From: Ga0077527 sp964433345
GTDB lineage: Bacteria > Pseudomonadota > Gammaproteobacteria > Burkholderiales > SG8-41
Direction of reading: 5' to 3'
Assembly: GCA_964433345.1 (NCBI GenBank)
Contig: CAYSQJ010000002.1
Coordinates: 62,001-126,000 of the forward strand
Length of the DNA stretch: 64,000 nt
Below, in pieces: positions 18,445 to 26,148 of this stretch. A program made the position numbers and the translations under genes. Numbering within the stretch: position 1 is the first letter of the stretch; the number at the start of each line of letters is the position of its first letter. The notes under the pieces were generated by a model. It saw only the letters and a program-made list of their open reading frames with translations. It had not been told where the DNA came from and ran no database searches.

Positions 18445-18634
18445 TGGTGGTCTTTCTGCGGGTGGGCCGAGGTTCAGCGGTGAGTCGTAGGCGTGCCGCT
18501 TTCCTTACGGCCGCAGTCATTCTACGCACCACGCTGCAGTCCGGATGTTGCTGTTGTCCGTGACCTGCTTTGCGTTGACCGCAAGCCCATGATTGCGTTA
18601 CATTTCCTGTCCTTTCTGCAGGGTCGCGGCCCCC

Positions 18635-18868
18635 ATGACCAAAACCAGCAAAACACCGGCCACACCCACGTTCGAGTCTTCGCTCGCCGAGCTTGAAAAA
18701 ATCGTGGAAGCCATGGAAGAGGGCCAGATGCCGCTCGAGCAGTCACTGGCCGCCTACAAGCGCGGCGCCGAGCTGCTCAAGTTCTGCCAGGCGCAGCTGC
18801 AGGATGCACAGCAGCAGGTGAAGCTGCTGGAAAACGGCGTGCTGAAGAATTTCGGCGCCGCCGAATAA
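18635..18868 (+). CDS. xseB: Exodeoxyribonuclease VII small subunit
   Basis: The 77-residue helical subunit that binds XseA to form exonuclease VII. It has the family block FESSLAELEKIVEAMEEGQM near 13-32 and LEQSLAAYKRGAELLKFC near 34-51. The start at 18635 gives MTKTSKTP; upstream in-frame codons lack a ribosome site. It lies 30 bases before ispA, the standard xseB-ispA-dxs order. Confidence 0.94.
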   Translation: MTKTSKTPATPTFESSLAELEKIVEAMEEGQMPLEQSLAAYKRGAELLKFCQAQLQDAQQQVKLLENGVLKNFGAAE

Positions 18869-18898
18869 AGCCGTCTTTTCTTTTTTCTTCCATTGATC

Positions 18899-19795
18899 GT
18901 GACCGCTCCTGATTTCCAGGCCTGGGCAGCCGCCGGGCAAGAACGCATCGAAGCTTTCCTGCAGCGCGTGCTGCCGCCGCCGGAGATCGCGCCGCAGCGC
19001 CTGCATGCAGCGATGCGCTATGCAGCGCTCGGCGCCGGCAAGCGCGTGCGGCCGCTGCTGGCCTATGCCGCGGGTGAGTTGTCTGGCGCCGGTGTCGAGC
19101 GTGTTACTGTCGCCGGCGCCGCGGTCGAACTTATCCACGCCTATTCGCTGGTGCATGACGATCTGCCGTGCATGGATGACGACGTGCTGCGCCGGGGAAA
19201 GCCGACCTGCCATGTCGAATTCGACGAAGCCACCGCCTTGCTGGTCGGCGACGCGCTGCAGAGCCTCGCCTTCCAGCTGCTCGGCGACTACCGTCTCACC
19301 GATGATGCAGCGGCGCAGCTGGAGATGGTCAAGCTGCTCGCCGTCGCCGCCGGTTCGCGCGGCATGGCCGGGGGCCAGGCCATCGATCTTGCCGCAGTGG
19401 GCAGGACGCTCAGCGTGCCCGAGCTCGAATTCATGCACATCCACAAGACCGGCGCGCTGATCCGCGCCGCCGCCGTACTCGGCGCGCGCTGCGGCAGCGG
19501 CTTGAGCGAGGCCGAATTCGCTCGCGTCGACAGCTTCGCCAAAGCGGTGGGCCTTGCCTTCCAGGTCGTCGACGACGTGCTCGATGCCGATGCCCCGACG
19601 GCGACGCTGGGCAAGACCGCCGGCAAGGACGCCGAGCAGGGCAAGCCGACCTATGTCAGTGCGATGGGCACAGCCCAGGCGCGGGCGCTGGCTGCCCAGC
19701 TGCGCGAGGAAGCCCTTGCTGCCATCGCGCCTTTTGGCGCGCGCGGCGCGAGACTCGCGCAACTCGCCGATTTCATCGTGTTGCGCAAGTTCTGA
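18899..19795 (+). CDS. ispA: Farnesyl diphosphate synthase (polyprenyl synthetase family)
   Basis: Condenses DMAPP with two IPP to farnesyl diphosphate. About 298 residues. First Asp-rich motif DDLPCMDDD near 85 with the two-residue insertion and downstream LRRGKPT of the bacterial short-chain type; GKTGALI-like HKTGALIRAA near 183; second Asp-rich motif VVDDVLD near 225. No ATG or clear ribosome site is near the start: GTG 18899 gives MTAPDFQAW and is preferred to the TTG at 18893. Between xseB and dxs, so the operon makes isoprenoid precursors. Confidence 0.93.
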   Translation: MTAPDFQAWAAAGQERIEAFLQRVLPPPEIAPQRLHAAMRYAALGAGKRVRPLLAYAAGELSGAGVERVTVAGAAVELIHAYSLVHDDLPCMDDDVLRRGKPTCHVEFDEATALLVGDALQSLAFQLLGDYRLTDDAAAQLEMVKLLAVAAGSRGMAGGQAIDLAAVGRTLSVPELEFMHIHKTGALIRAAAVLGARCGSGLSEAEFARVDSFAKAVGLAFQVVDDVLDADAPTATLGKTAGKDAEQGKPTYVSAMGTAQARALAAQLREEALAAIAPFGARGARLAQLADFIVLRKF

Positions 19796-19807
19796 GACAA
19801 TGCGGGC

Positions 19808-21718
19808 ATGAGCGGAACCATGATCCTCGAAGGCGCCGGCGGGCGCGACCAGCCGAAATATGAATTGCTGAAGTCGATTGCGTCGCCGGCCGACCTGCGC
19901 CAGCTCGAACGCAGCCAGCTGCCGCGGCTCGCGGTGGAGCTGCGGGATTACCTCGTCGAATCGGTCAGCCAGACCGGCGGTCACCTGTCGTCGAATCTGG
20001 GCACGGTCGAGCTGACCATCGCGCTGCATTACGTCTTCGATACCCCCCACGACCGGCTGGTGTGGGACGTCGGCCACCAGACCTACGGCCACAAGATCCT
20101 CACCGGCCGCCGCGAGGGCATGAAAAACCTGCGCATGTGGCAGGGCCTCTCCGGTTTCCCGCAGCGCAACGAATCCGAGTACGACACCTTCGGCACCGCA
20201 CACTCGAGCACCTCGATCAGTGCCGCACTGGGCATGGCGGTGGCGGCGAAGCTGAAGGGCGAGCCGCGCCGCGCAGTGGCGATCATCGGTGATGGCGCGA
20301 TGACCGCGGGCATGGCCTTCGAGGCGATGAACAACGCCGGCGACATGGACGTCGACCTGCTGGTGATCCTCAACGACAACGACATGTCGATTTCGCCGCC
20401 GGTGGGTGCGCTGAACAAGTACCTTGCCAAGCTGATGTCCGGCCGATTCTATGCGGCGGCCAAGGATCTCGGTACCAAGGTGCTGGGCGACCTCGCGCGC
20501 CGCGCCGAGGAACACGTCAAGGGAATGGTCACGCCGGGCACGATGTTCGAGGAGTTCGGCTTCAACTACATCGGCCCCATCGACGGCCATGACCTCGACG
20601 CGCTGCTGCCGACGCTCAACAACATCAAGCGCCTGAAGGGACCGCAGTTCCTGCATGTGGTCACGAAGAAGGGGCAGGGTTACAAGCTGGCCGAGGTGGA
20701 TCCGATCCTCTATCACGGTGTGTCGAAGTTCGACCACAAGGCCGGCATCACTGGCGGCAAGTCCGGCGACAAACCGAGCTACACCCAGGTCTTCGGCGAC
20801 TGGCTCTGCGACATGGCCGAGCGCGATCCGCGGCTGGTGGCGATCACGCCGGCGATGCGTGAAGGCTCGGGCATGGTGAAATTCGCGCAGCAGCATCCGA
20901 ACCGCTACTTCGACGTGGGCATAGCCGAGCAACACGCGGTGACCTTCGCCGCGGGCATCGCCTGCGAGGGCTACAAGCCGGTGGTGGCGATCTACTCGAC
21001 CTTCCTGCAGCGCGGCTACGACCAGCTGATCCATGACGTGCAGATCCAGAACCTGCCGGTGGTGTTCGCGCTGGACCGCGGTGGCCTCGTCGGCGCCGAC
21101 GGCGCGACCCACAACGGCAGCTTTGACCTCTCCTACCTGCGCTGCCTGCCGAACATGACGGTGATGGCACCGGCCGACGAAAACGAGTGCCGGCAGATGC
21201 TCTATACCGCCTTCCAGATGAACACGCCGGCGGCGGTGCGTTACCCGCGCGGCGTCGGTCCCGGCGTTGCCGTGCAGAAGGAAATGACCGCGTTGCCCGT
21301 CGGGCGCGGCGAAGTGCGCCGCCGCGGCAACGGGCTGGTGGCGATCCTGTCCTTCGGTTCGATGCTGGCCCCGGCGCTGGCCATTGCCGACGAGTTCGAT
21401 GCGACGGTCGCCAACATGCGTTTCGTCAAGCCGCTGGATGACGAACTGGTGCGCGACCTCGCGCTGACCCATTCGCTGCTGGTCACCGTCGAGGAAAACG
21501 TGGTGATGGGCGGGGCGGGCAGCGCGGTGCTCGAGTCGCTGGAGCGCCAGGGGCTGACGGTGCAGGTTCTGCAGCTCGGCCTGCCCGACCGTTTCATCGA
21601 CCAGGGCGACCCGGCGCTGCAACTGGCGAGCGTCGGCCTTGATGCCGAGGGCATCGCGCAGTCGATCCGCAGCCGGCTGTCGGCGATGGCCGAAGGCAAG
21701 GCGCCGCTGCGGAGCTGA
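19808..21718 (+). CDS. dxs: 1-deoxy-D-xylulose-5-phosphate synthase
   Basis: Thiamine diphosphate enzyme that joins pyruvate and glyceraldehyde-3-phosphate, the entry to the MEP pathway. 636 residues. Substrate/TPP features: QTGGHLSSNLGTVELT near 56, the TPP motif GDGAMTAGMAFEAMNNAG...NDNDMSI (about 160-195), and the transketolase pyrimidine domain with GIAEQHAVTFAAG near 375. Starts at ATG 19808; MILEGAG at residue 5 is an alternative. Twelve bases after ispA. ispH, a later step of the same pathway, is at 48392-49312. Confidence 0.97.
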   Translation: MSGTMILEGAGGRDQPKYELLKSIASPADLRQLERSQLPRLAVELRDYLVESVSQTGGHLSSNLGTVELTIALHYVFDTPHDRLVWDVGHQTYGHKILTGRREGMKNLRMWQGLSGFPQRNESEYDTFGTAHSSTSISAALGMAVAAKLKGEPRRAVAIIGDGAMTAGMAFEAMNNAGDMDVDLLVILNDNDMSISPPVGALNKYLAKLMSGRFYAAAKDLGTKVLGDLARRAEEHVKGMVTPGTMFEEFGFNYIGPIDGHDLDALLPTLNNIKRLKGPQFLHVVTKKGQGYKLAEVDPILYHGVSKFDHKAGITGGKSGDKPSYTQVFGDWLCDMAERDPRLVAITPAMREGSGMVKFAQQHPNRYFDVGIAEQHAVTFAAGIACEGYKPVVAIYSTFLQRGYDQLIHDVQIQNLPVVFALDRGGLVGADGATHNGSFDLSYLRCLPNMTVMAPADENECRQMLYTAFQMNTPAAVRYPRGVGPGVAVQKEMTALPVGRGEVRRRGNGLVAILSFGSMLAPALAIADEFDATVANMRFVKPLDDELVRDLALTHSLLVTVEENVVMGGAGSAVLESLERQGLTVQVLQLGLPDRFIDQGDPALQLASVGLDAEGIAQSIRSRLSAMAEGKAPLRS

Positions 21719-21720
21719 GC

Positions 21721-22335
21721 ATGAGAGAAGAAAACGTGATGGACGGTTATTCCAAGATCGACCAGTACAACCCGGACACCATCCGCAGCATTTCGGAGAA
21801 ATACACCGGCATCCTGCGCGACATCGGCGAGGATCCGGCCCGTGAAGGCCTGGCCAAGACGCCGGAACGCGTGGCCAAGGCGCTGCAGTACCTGACCCAC
21901 GGCTACGACCTTGACCCTGCGCAAATTCTCAAGTCGGCGATGTTCACTGAGGAATACCAGCAGATGGTGATCGTGCGCGACATCGAGGTTTACTCGCTGT
22001 GCGAGCACCACATGCTGCCTTTTTTCGGCAAGGCCCATGTTGCCTACATTCCGAAGGGCCGCATTGTCGGTCTGTCGAAAGTGCCGCGTGTCGTTGATGC
22101 CTTCGCGCGGCGGCTGCAGGTGCAGGAGCGCCTCACCGTGCAGATCCGCGACTGCATCCAGGACACGCTGGCGCCGGCGGGTGTCGCGGTGGTGATCGAG
22201 GCACAACACATGTGCATGATCATGCGCGGCATCCAGAAGCAGCATTCGGTGGCGACCACCTCGGCCTTCACCGGCGAGTTCAACAAGGACGTGACCCGCG
22301 CCGAGTTTTTGCGCCTGATCGCGACAAAATCCTGA
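21721..22335 (+). CDS. folE: GTP cyclohydrolase I, type 1 (FolE)
   Basis: Converts GTP to dihydroneopterin triphosphate, the first step of folate and pterin synthesis. 204 residues with CEHHMLPFFGKAHVAYIP (zinc Cys and His, near 94-111), GLSKVPRVVDAFARRLQVQE near 118-137 and HMCMIMRG near 163 (second zinc Cys region). The ATG at 21721 lies two bases after the dxs stop; a second ATG at 21739 (MDGYSK) is possible. It overlaps no neighbour and is followed by copy B of the AT-rich motif. Confidence 0.96.
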   Translation: MREENVMDGYSKIDQYNPDTIRSISEKYTGILRDIGEDPAREGLAKTPERVAKALQYLTHGYDLDPAQILKSAMFTEEYQQMVIVRDIEVYSLCEHHMLPFFGKAHVAYIPKGRIVGLSKVPRVVDAFARRLQVQERLTVQIRDCIQDTLAPAGVAVVIEAQHMCMIMRGIQKQHSVATTSAFTGEFNKDVTRAEFLRLIATKS

Positions 22336-22339
22336 AAAA

Positions 22340-22368
22340 CTCAATAAAAACAAGTACTTACGTATACT
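22340..22368 (+). promoter_or_regulatory. AT-rich dispersed motif (copy B) and -10 box upstream of ribBA
   Basis: CTCAATAAAAACAAGT followed by ACTTA (22340-22360) in the 40-base gap between folE and ribBA. A good -10, TATACT, lies immediately downstream at 22363-22368, eight bases before the ribBA start. No TTGACA-like -35 is present at the right spacing; the motif occupies that place. Confidence 0.6.
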
Positions 22369-22375
22369 CTCCGGC

Positions 22376-23632
22376 ATGAGCGCCGACACCCGCAGCAGCG
22401 AATACCTGGCCGAGCAGATCCTGCCGGCAGTGCGCCGCGGCGACATGGTGATCCTCGTCGACAGCGAAGACCGCGAGAACGAGGGCGACCTTTATGTTGC
22501 CGCGGAGCGCGCGACGCCCGGGGCGATCAACTTCATGGCGGCCGAGGGCCGCGGCCTGGTGTCGCTGGCACTGACCGAAGACCGGCTGCGCACGCTGGGG
22601 CTGTCACTGATCACCGACGACAGCGGCAACCAGACCCGTTTCGGCACCGCCTTCGCAACGCCGATCGATGCGCGCGAGGGCGTGGGCTCCGGCATGTCCG
22701 CGCAGGACCGCGCGCGCACCATCGCAACGGCGATCGCTGACAACGCCAAACCCGCCGACCTGATCCGCCCCGGCCGTCTGCAGACATTGCGCGCGGTGGA
22801 CGGTGGCGTGCTCGCGCGCCGCGGCCACACCGAAGCCGCGGTCGACCTCGCGCGGCTCGCGGGACTGAAACCCGCCGGCGTGATCTGCGAGATCATGAAT
22901 CCCGACGGCACGATGGCGCGCATGCCCGAACTCGAGGCCTTCGCCCAGAAACACAAGATCCTGATCCTGAAGATCAGCGATCTCGTCGCCTTCCGCGAAC
23001 GCGAGCGCGACATCCGCCGCAAGGCCGAAACCGTGCTGCCGACCAGCAAGGCCGGCGAGTTCCGGATGATTGTCTACGCCGACAACCTCGAAAGCCAGTT
23101 GTTTGTCGCGCTGGTGAAGGGGGATGTCGATACCGGTAGGGGTGAACCGGTGTTGGTGCGCCTCCATTCGCAGTGCCTGACCGGCGACGTCTTCGGCTCC
23201 GAACGCTGCGACTGCGGCGAACAGCTCGACGCCGCGCTGCAGCGGATCGAGGAAGCCGGCCGCGGCGTGCTGGTCTACATGTTCGACGAGGGCCGCGGCA
23301 TCGGGCTGCTCAACAAGATCCGCGCCTACGCGCTGCAGGACCAGGGACACGACACCGTCGAGGCCAACCATGCGCTGGGTTTTGCCGCCGACATGCGCGA
23401 CTACAGCGCCGGCGCGCACATCCTGTCAGACCTCGGCGCCCGCCGCGTGCGTCTGATGACCAACAACCCCGACAAGGTCGCGGCGCTCGCCGACTACGGC
23501 CTGGAAGTGGTGGAGCGCGTCGCGGTGGAAGTGCCGCCGCGGGAAGCCAATCGCCGTTACCTGGATACCAAGCGCAGCAAGTTCGGGCATTTGCTGGCGA
23601 TGGTGGGTGGGGAGCGGGAACCCAAGAAGTAG
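22376..23632 (+). CDS. ribBA: Bifunctional DHBP synthase / GTP cyclohydrolase II
   Basis: Supplies both precursors of riboflavin: 3,4-dihydroxy-2-butanone 4-phosphate (N-half) and the GTP-derived pyrimidine (C-half). 418 residues. RibB part: VDSEDRENEGDL near 26-37 and GHTEAAVDLARLAG near 150. RibA part from about 210: zinc ligands HSQC and RCDCGEQL near 265-285 and the catalytic DEGRGIGLLNKIRAYALQDQG near 305. Both active sites look complete, unlike the decayed RibA halves of some proteobacterial ribBX genes. The start at 22376 lies close behind a TATACT box, so its leader is very short if that promoter is used. Confidence 0.96.
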   Translation: MSADTRSSEYLAEQILPAVRRGDMVILVDSEDRENEGDLYVAAERATPGAINFMAAEGRGLVSLALTEDRLRTLGLSLITDDSGNQTRFGTAFATPIDAREGVGSGMSAQDRARTIATAIADNAKPADLIRPGRLQTLRAVDGGVLARRGHTEAAVDLARLAGLKPAGVICEIMNPDGTMARMPELEAFAQKHKILILKISDLVAFRERERDIRRKAETVLPTSKAGEFRMIVYADNLESQLFVALVKGDVDTGRGEPVLVRLHSQCLTGDVFGSERCDCGEQLDAALQRIEEAGRGVLVYMFDEGRGIGLLNKIRAYALQDQGHDTVEANHALGFAADMRDYSAGAHILSDLGARRVRLMTNNPDKVAALADYGLEVVERVAVEVPPREANRRYLDTKRSKFGHLLAMVGGEREPKK

Positions 23633-23668
23633 TTCGGGCGACGACCGATCCCAAGGTCGGGGTGCTGT

Positions 23669-23700
23669 GTAGCCCGTGAGGAGCGAAGCGGATTACGGGG
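23669..23700 (+). repeat. REP-like palindromic element
   Basis: GTAGCCCGTGAGGAGCGAAG then CGGATTACGGGG: the 'TAGCCCG...GAGCGAAGCGG...CGGG' type of extragenic palindrome common in proteobacterial genomes. It sits 36 bases after the ribBA stop, at the border of the accessory patch. Confidence 0.65.
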
Positions 23701-23756
23701 GCAGCCTCATGGTTCATTCGGCCATCCTGATCAGGTCCGGCTTGCACCTTGCCAAG

Positions 23757-23776
23757 TTGTGCCAAAATTGGCACAA
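23757..23776. promoter_or_regulatory. Palindromic operator of the toxin-antitoxin operon
   Basis: TTGTGCCAA-AA-TTGGCACAA, a perfect 9-bp inverted repeat, ends ten bases before the toxin start codon. This is the expected position of an operator for an autoregulating XRE antitoxin. Confidence 0.75.
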
Positions 23777-23785
23777 TCGCCGTCA

Positions 23786-24133
23786 ATGATCGACCGCACG
23801 AAAAAGCTGCCCGCCCGCTTTTATGTGACGCCCGCGGGCATCCGGCCGGTTCGTGAGTGGATCCTGAACCTTTCCGATGCTGACCGGCACACGATCGGCA
23901 AGGATATCCAGAAGGTCGAGTTTGGCTGGCCGCTGGGTCGTCCCCACTGTGCACCGCTCAGCAAAGGGCTGTGGGAAGTCCGCAGCAACCTGAGCGGCAA
24001 CCGGATCGCCAGGGTGATTTTCTGCATGGGCGATGATTGCATGATCCTGCTGCACGCATTCATCAAAAAGTCGCAGGCGACGCCGCAACCGGATCTGGAT
24101 TTGGCATTAAAACGGAAACGAGAGGTGACGTGA
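23786..24133 (+). CDS. higB: RelE/HigB-like toxin (phage Gp49-like)
   Basis: A 115-residue protein of the phage-derived Gp49-like/HigB family, which usually cleaves mRNA on the ribosome. Seen: VREWILNLSDADRHTIGKDI near 23-42, LSKGLWEVRSNLSGNRIARV near 62-81 and a C-terminal basic ALKRKRE tail. The order toxin first, antitoxin second is the HigBA arrangement; the toxin stop and antitoxin start share a base (TGATG). The ATG at 23786 directly follows the palindromic operator. Activity is inferred from family and context only. Confidence 0.87.
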   Translation: MIDRTKKLPARFYVTPAGIRPVREWILNLSDADRHTIGKDIQKVEFGWPLGRPHCAPLSKGLWEVRSNLSGNRIARVIFCMGDDCMILLHAFIKKSQATPQPDLDLALKRKREVT

Positions 24134-24426
24134 TGGCACAACGCAAAAAAGGCAAGGTCAGCGAAGAGACCTTCGACGATTTTCTCGCCGAGCAGGGCTT
24201 GCTTGAGGTGGCGGAAGATCACGCCATCAAGGAAATCATTGCCGAGCAGCTTGCCGCGGCGATGAAAGAGCGCGGTTTGACCAAAAGCGCGATGGCTGCC
24301 CGCATGAAAACCAGTCGCCGCCAACTGGACCGTCTGTTTGATCCGTCGATTCAGTCAGTGACGCTGGATACCCTGCACAGGGCTGCTGCTGCAGTGGGGC
24401 GATCGCTGCGGATCGAGCTGGTTTGA
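24133..24426 (+). CDS. higA: XRE-family antitoxin
   Basis: A 97-residue DNA-binding antitoxin that should neutralise the upstream toxin and repress the operon. The helix-turn-helix lies at about 50-75 (MKERGLTKSAMAARMKTSRR), followed by LDTLHRAAAAVGRSLRIELV, typical of HigA-like antitoxins. The N-terminal 35 residues are acidic and probably bind the toxin. Translation is coupled to the toxin by the TGATG overlap. Confidence 0.9.
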   Translation: MAQRKKGKVSEETFDDFLAEQGLLEVAEDHAIKEIIAEQLAAAMKERGLTKSAMAARMKTSRRQLDRLFDPSIQSVTLDTLHRAAAAVGRSLRIELV

Positions 24427-24499
24427 ATCGACTCCGGTACCTTTGGACGCAGAATCTTAATGCGTGAGCCTTGTGGTTCGGAGGTTGACGGCCTATTTT

Positions 24500-24547
24500 T
24501 TAGGCGAGTTGTAGTTCGTATTCTCCATCAAGAGTGAGGGTGGTCAC
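24500..24547 (-). CDS. Possible 15-codon leader or mini-gene
   Basis: A GTG-started frame of 15 residues (MTTLTLDGEYELQLA) ending in TAA. It has a good ribosome site (GAGGA, 9 bases upstream) and a perfect TATAAT 37-42 bases upstream (24589-24584). I do not recognise the peptide. It could be a true small protein, or the surviving 5' end of a gene of the type starting MTTLTLDGEY that was truncated. Codon content is too small to judge. Confidence 0.3.
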   Translation of the reverse strand: MTTLTLDGEYELQLA

Positions 24548-24583
24548 GCTGCGTTTCCTCGTTGTATGCTGTAAAAGGCGAGT

Positions 24584-24614
24584 ATTATATAGTTAACTAT
24601 TTGATTTTATTGAT
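24584..24614 (-). promoter_or_regulatory. AT-rich dispersed motif (copy D) with perfect -10 box
   Basis: On the minus strand ATCAATAAAATCAAAT followed by AGTTA (24614-24594), then ACTA and TATAAT (24589-24584). The IS target duplication begins three bases to the right (24617), so the insertion hit the edge of this motif copy. It also contains the palindrome ATAGTTAACTAT. Confidence 0.6.
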
Positions 24615-24616
24615 AT

Positions 24617-24624
24617 TTTAAAAA
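24617..24624. repeat. IS target-site duplication, left copy
   Basis: TTTAAAAA directly before the left end of the insertion element; identical to 25460-25467. Eight bases is the usual duplication length of the IS1595 family. Confidence 0.9.
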
Positions 24625-25459
24625 GGTAATTAGGGCGTTTCGTAACCATAGGTATAAGGTAAGTACCTATGGCAATTGGGAAAAACAGTCATTTCAGCTG
24701 TGCGGCCAACTTTTTGAGGGGTCGCAAGTGCATTTTCTGCGGTTCGTTCAAGGTGCTGCGCACGGCCCGCGGTTACGTCAAATGTCGCAACTGCGGCAAG
24801 TCGAAAAGTATCTCGCGGCTGCGTCGCGAGATCGCAATCCTGCAGGGGTTCTACCAGTTGCAGCCGGCCTATCGGCTGGCCAGCGACCTGGGGCTGGACA
24901 TCAAGGTGGTGAGCCGGGTTTACCAGCGTTTGCGCGAAGCCCTGTTCCATTTGTGCGAATTGGAGGGCGGCAAGCTCAAGGGCGAGATCGAACTGGACGA
25001 GGCCTATTTCGGCGGCCGGCGTAAAGGCAGACGTGGTCGAGGTGCCGCCGGCAAGAGTGTGGTCTTCGGTCTCCTCGAGAGAGAGGGCCGGGTCTACACC
25101 AAGGTGGTCGAGTCGGTCTCCGCCGAGGTCCTGATGAATCACATCAAGGCACGCACCCGCAAGGGCTCGGTCTACTACACCGACGCCTTCCGGGGTTATC
25201 GCTCCTTGCGCCGATTCGGCAAGCACCATACGGTCAGTCATCACAAAACGTTAGTCGACAAACGCACCAAAAATCACATCAACGGCATCGAGGGCTTCTG
25301 GAGTTATGCTAAGCACATCCTCTACAACTATCGCGGCGTCTCGAAGTATCACTTCCCGATGTATTTGAAAGAAATCGAATACCGTTTTAACCACCGAAAA
25401 GAGAACATCTTTAAGCAGTTCCTGAAAATCTATTTTGGTTACGTTTCGCCCTAATTACC
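24625..25459 (+). mobile_element. IS1595-family insertion sequence, complete, 835 bp
   Basis: Bounded by terminal inverted repeats GGTAATTAGGGCG...ACGTAACCA (left 24625-24651, right 25434-25459; the first 13 bases identical, then three mismatches) and flanked by a perfect 8-bp duplication. It encodes one intact transposase. Both ends and the gene are intact, so it may be recently inserted and active. Confidence 0.92.
24669..25454 (+). CDS. IS1595-family transposase
   Basis: DDE-type transposase of 261 residues. An N-terminal zinc ribbon is present (CIFCGS...CRNCGKSKS, about 21-44), followed by a helix-turn-helix-like region and the ISXO2-like catalytic domain: IELDEAYFGGRRKGRRGRG near 107-125 (first Asp), YYTDAFRGYRSL near 177 (second Asp), HINGIEGFWSYAKHIL near 205 (Asn-x-x-Glu of this family). 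The stop codon lies inside the right terminal repeat. No frameshift is seen. Confidence 0.93.
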   Translation: MAIGKNSHFSCAANFLRGRKCIFCGSFKVLRTARGYVKCRNCGKSKSISRLRREIAILQGFYQLQPAYRLASDLGLDIKVVSRVYQRLREALFHLCELEGGKLKGEIELDEAYFGGRRKGRRGRGAAGKSVVFGLLEREGRVYTKVVESVSAEVLMNHIKARTRKGSVYYTDAFRGYRSLRRFGKHHTVSHHKTLVDKRTKNHINGIEGFWSYAKHILYNYRGVSKYHFPMYLKEIEYRFNHRKENIFKQFLKIYFGYVSP

Positions 25460-25467
25460 TTTAAAAA
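25460..25467. repeat. IS target-site duplication, right copy
   Basis: TTTAAAAA directly after the right end of the element, identical to 24617-24624. Rejoining the flanks restores a continuous AT-rich intergenic segment ending five bases before the aspartic protease stop codon. Confidence 0.9.
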
Positions 25468-25472
25468 AATCA

Positions 25473-26135
25473 TCAAAACCGCCGTATCAGCGTCAACGCC
25501 TGCCCGTCCCGCTTCATCTCCGTCCGGTTCAGGAAACTCATCCCCAGCAGCGCAACCTTCAGGCCGTCACCTTCGAGCACCACGGCTTCGACGCCGTACA
25601 GCGTGATGTCGCCGACTTTCACCGTGTCGAGGGTGATCCGGTAGGCCAGGGCTCTGCCGTTGGCGGTCTGGGTGTAGCCGCGCTGGCCGTTGAGATAGTT
25701 GATGCCGAGGCGCCGCGCTTCGGCGCTGGGCAGGGCGATCGAGGTGGCGCCGGTATCGACCAGGAACTGCACCGTGCCGCCGTTGACCTGGCCGAGCGTC
25801 AGGTAATGGCCTTGCGCATCGGCGGTCAGCGTGACCGAGGGGGCGCTGCCGCCGGCGCCCGTGGGCAGGCTGACGCCGCTGACCTTGTAGCCCGATCCCG
25901 GAGCCATAGAGCGGCGCTTGCCCTGGAACTCGATGACTGCGACGCTGCTGTCGGCGCTGATCAGTTTCACGCCTTCGGGTGAGGTCTGGCCGGCGGAGAG
26001 CATGCGCGGCTTGCCGTCGATGACAATCTGCGCCTTGCCGCTGAACAGCGCGGTGACGCTGATGTCGGCGGCCAGCGCAGGTGCGGCGGCGAACAGCAGC
26101 GCAATGCCGCTTGCTATAACATCATTCCGTCGCAT
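25473..26135 (-). CDS. Retropepsin-like aspartic protease (clan AA) with signal peptide
   Basis: A 220-residue secreted or periplasmic protein. Signal peptide at 1-22 (IALLFAAAPALAAD), a linker, and a single-copy pepsin-type domain from about 108 with the active site FLVDTGATSIALP near 124 and a second hydrophobic-hydrophobic-Gly block VALLGMSFLNR near 196. A single domain means it must dimerise, as known for the TIGR02281-type proteins. Start at 26135 is chosen because it opens the signal peptide; longer in-frame starts run into the divergent gene. The neighbour's ATG is only 13 bases away on the other strand. Confidence 0.88.
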   Translation of the reverse strand: MRRNDVIASGIALLFAAAPALAADISVTALFSGKAQIVIDGKPRMLSAGQTSPEGVKLISADSSVAVIEFQGKRRSMAPGSGYKVSGVSLPTGAGGSAPSVTLTADAQGHYLTLGQVNGGTVQFLVDTGATSIALPSAEARRLGINYLNGQRGYTQTANGRALAYRITLDTVKVGDITLYGVEAVVLEGDGLKVALLGMSFLNRTEMKRDGQALTLIRRF

Positions 26136-26148
26136 TCCGGATCCTTCC

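Noticed and set aside
18743..21622. 959-codon minus-strand open frame across xseB, ispA and dxs
   Set aside because: Entirely antisense to three unmistakable genes; Gln/Arg/His-rich composition is a codon-bias artefact.
24594..24614. IHF sites as explanation of the dispersed AT-rich motif
   Set aside because: WATCAA is present in several copies, but the TTR at the required distance is missing in all.
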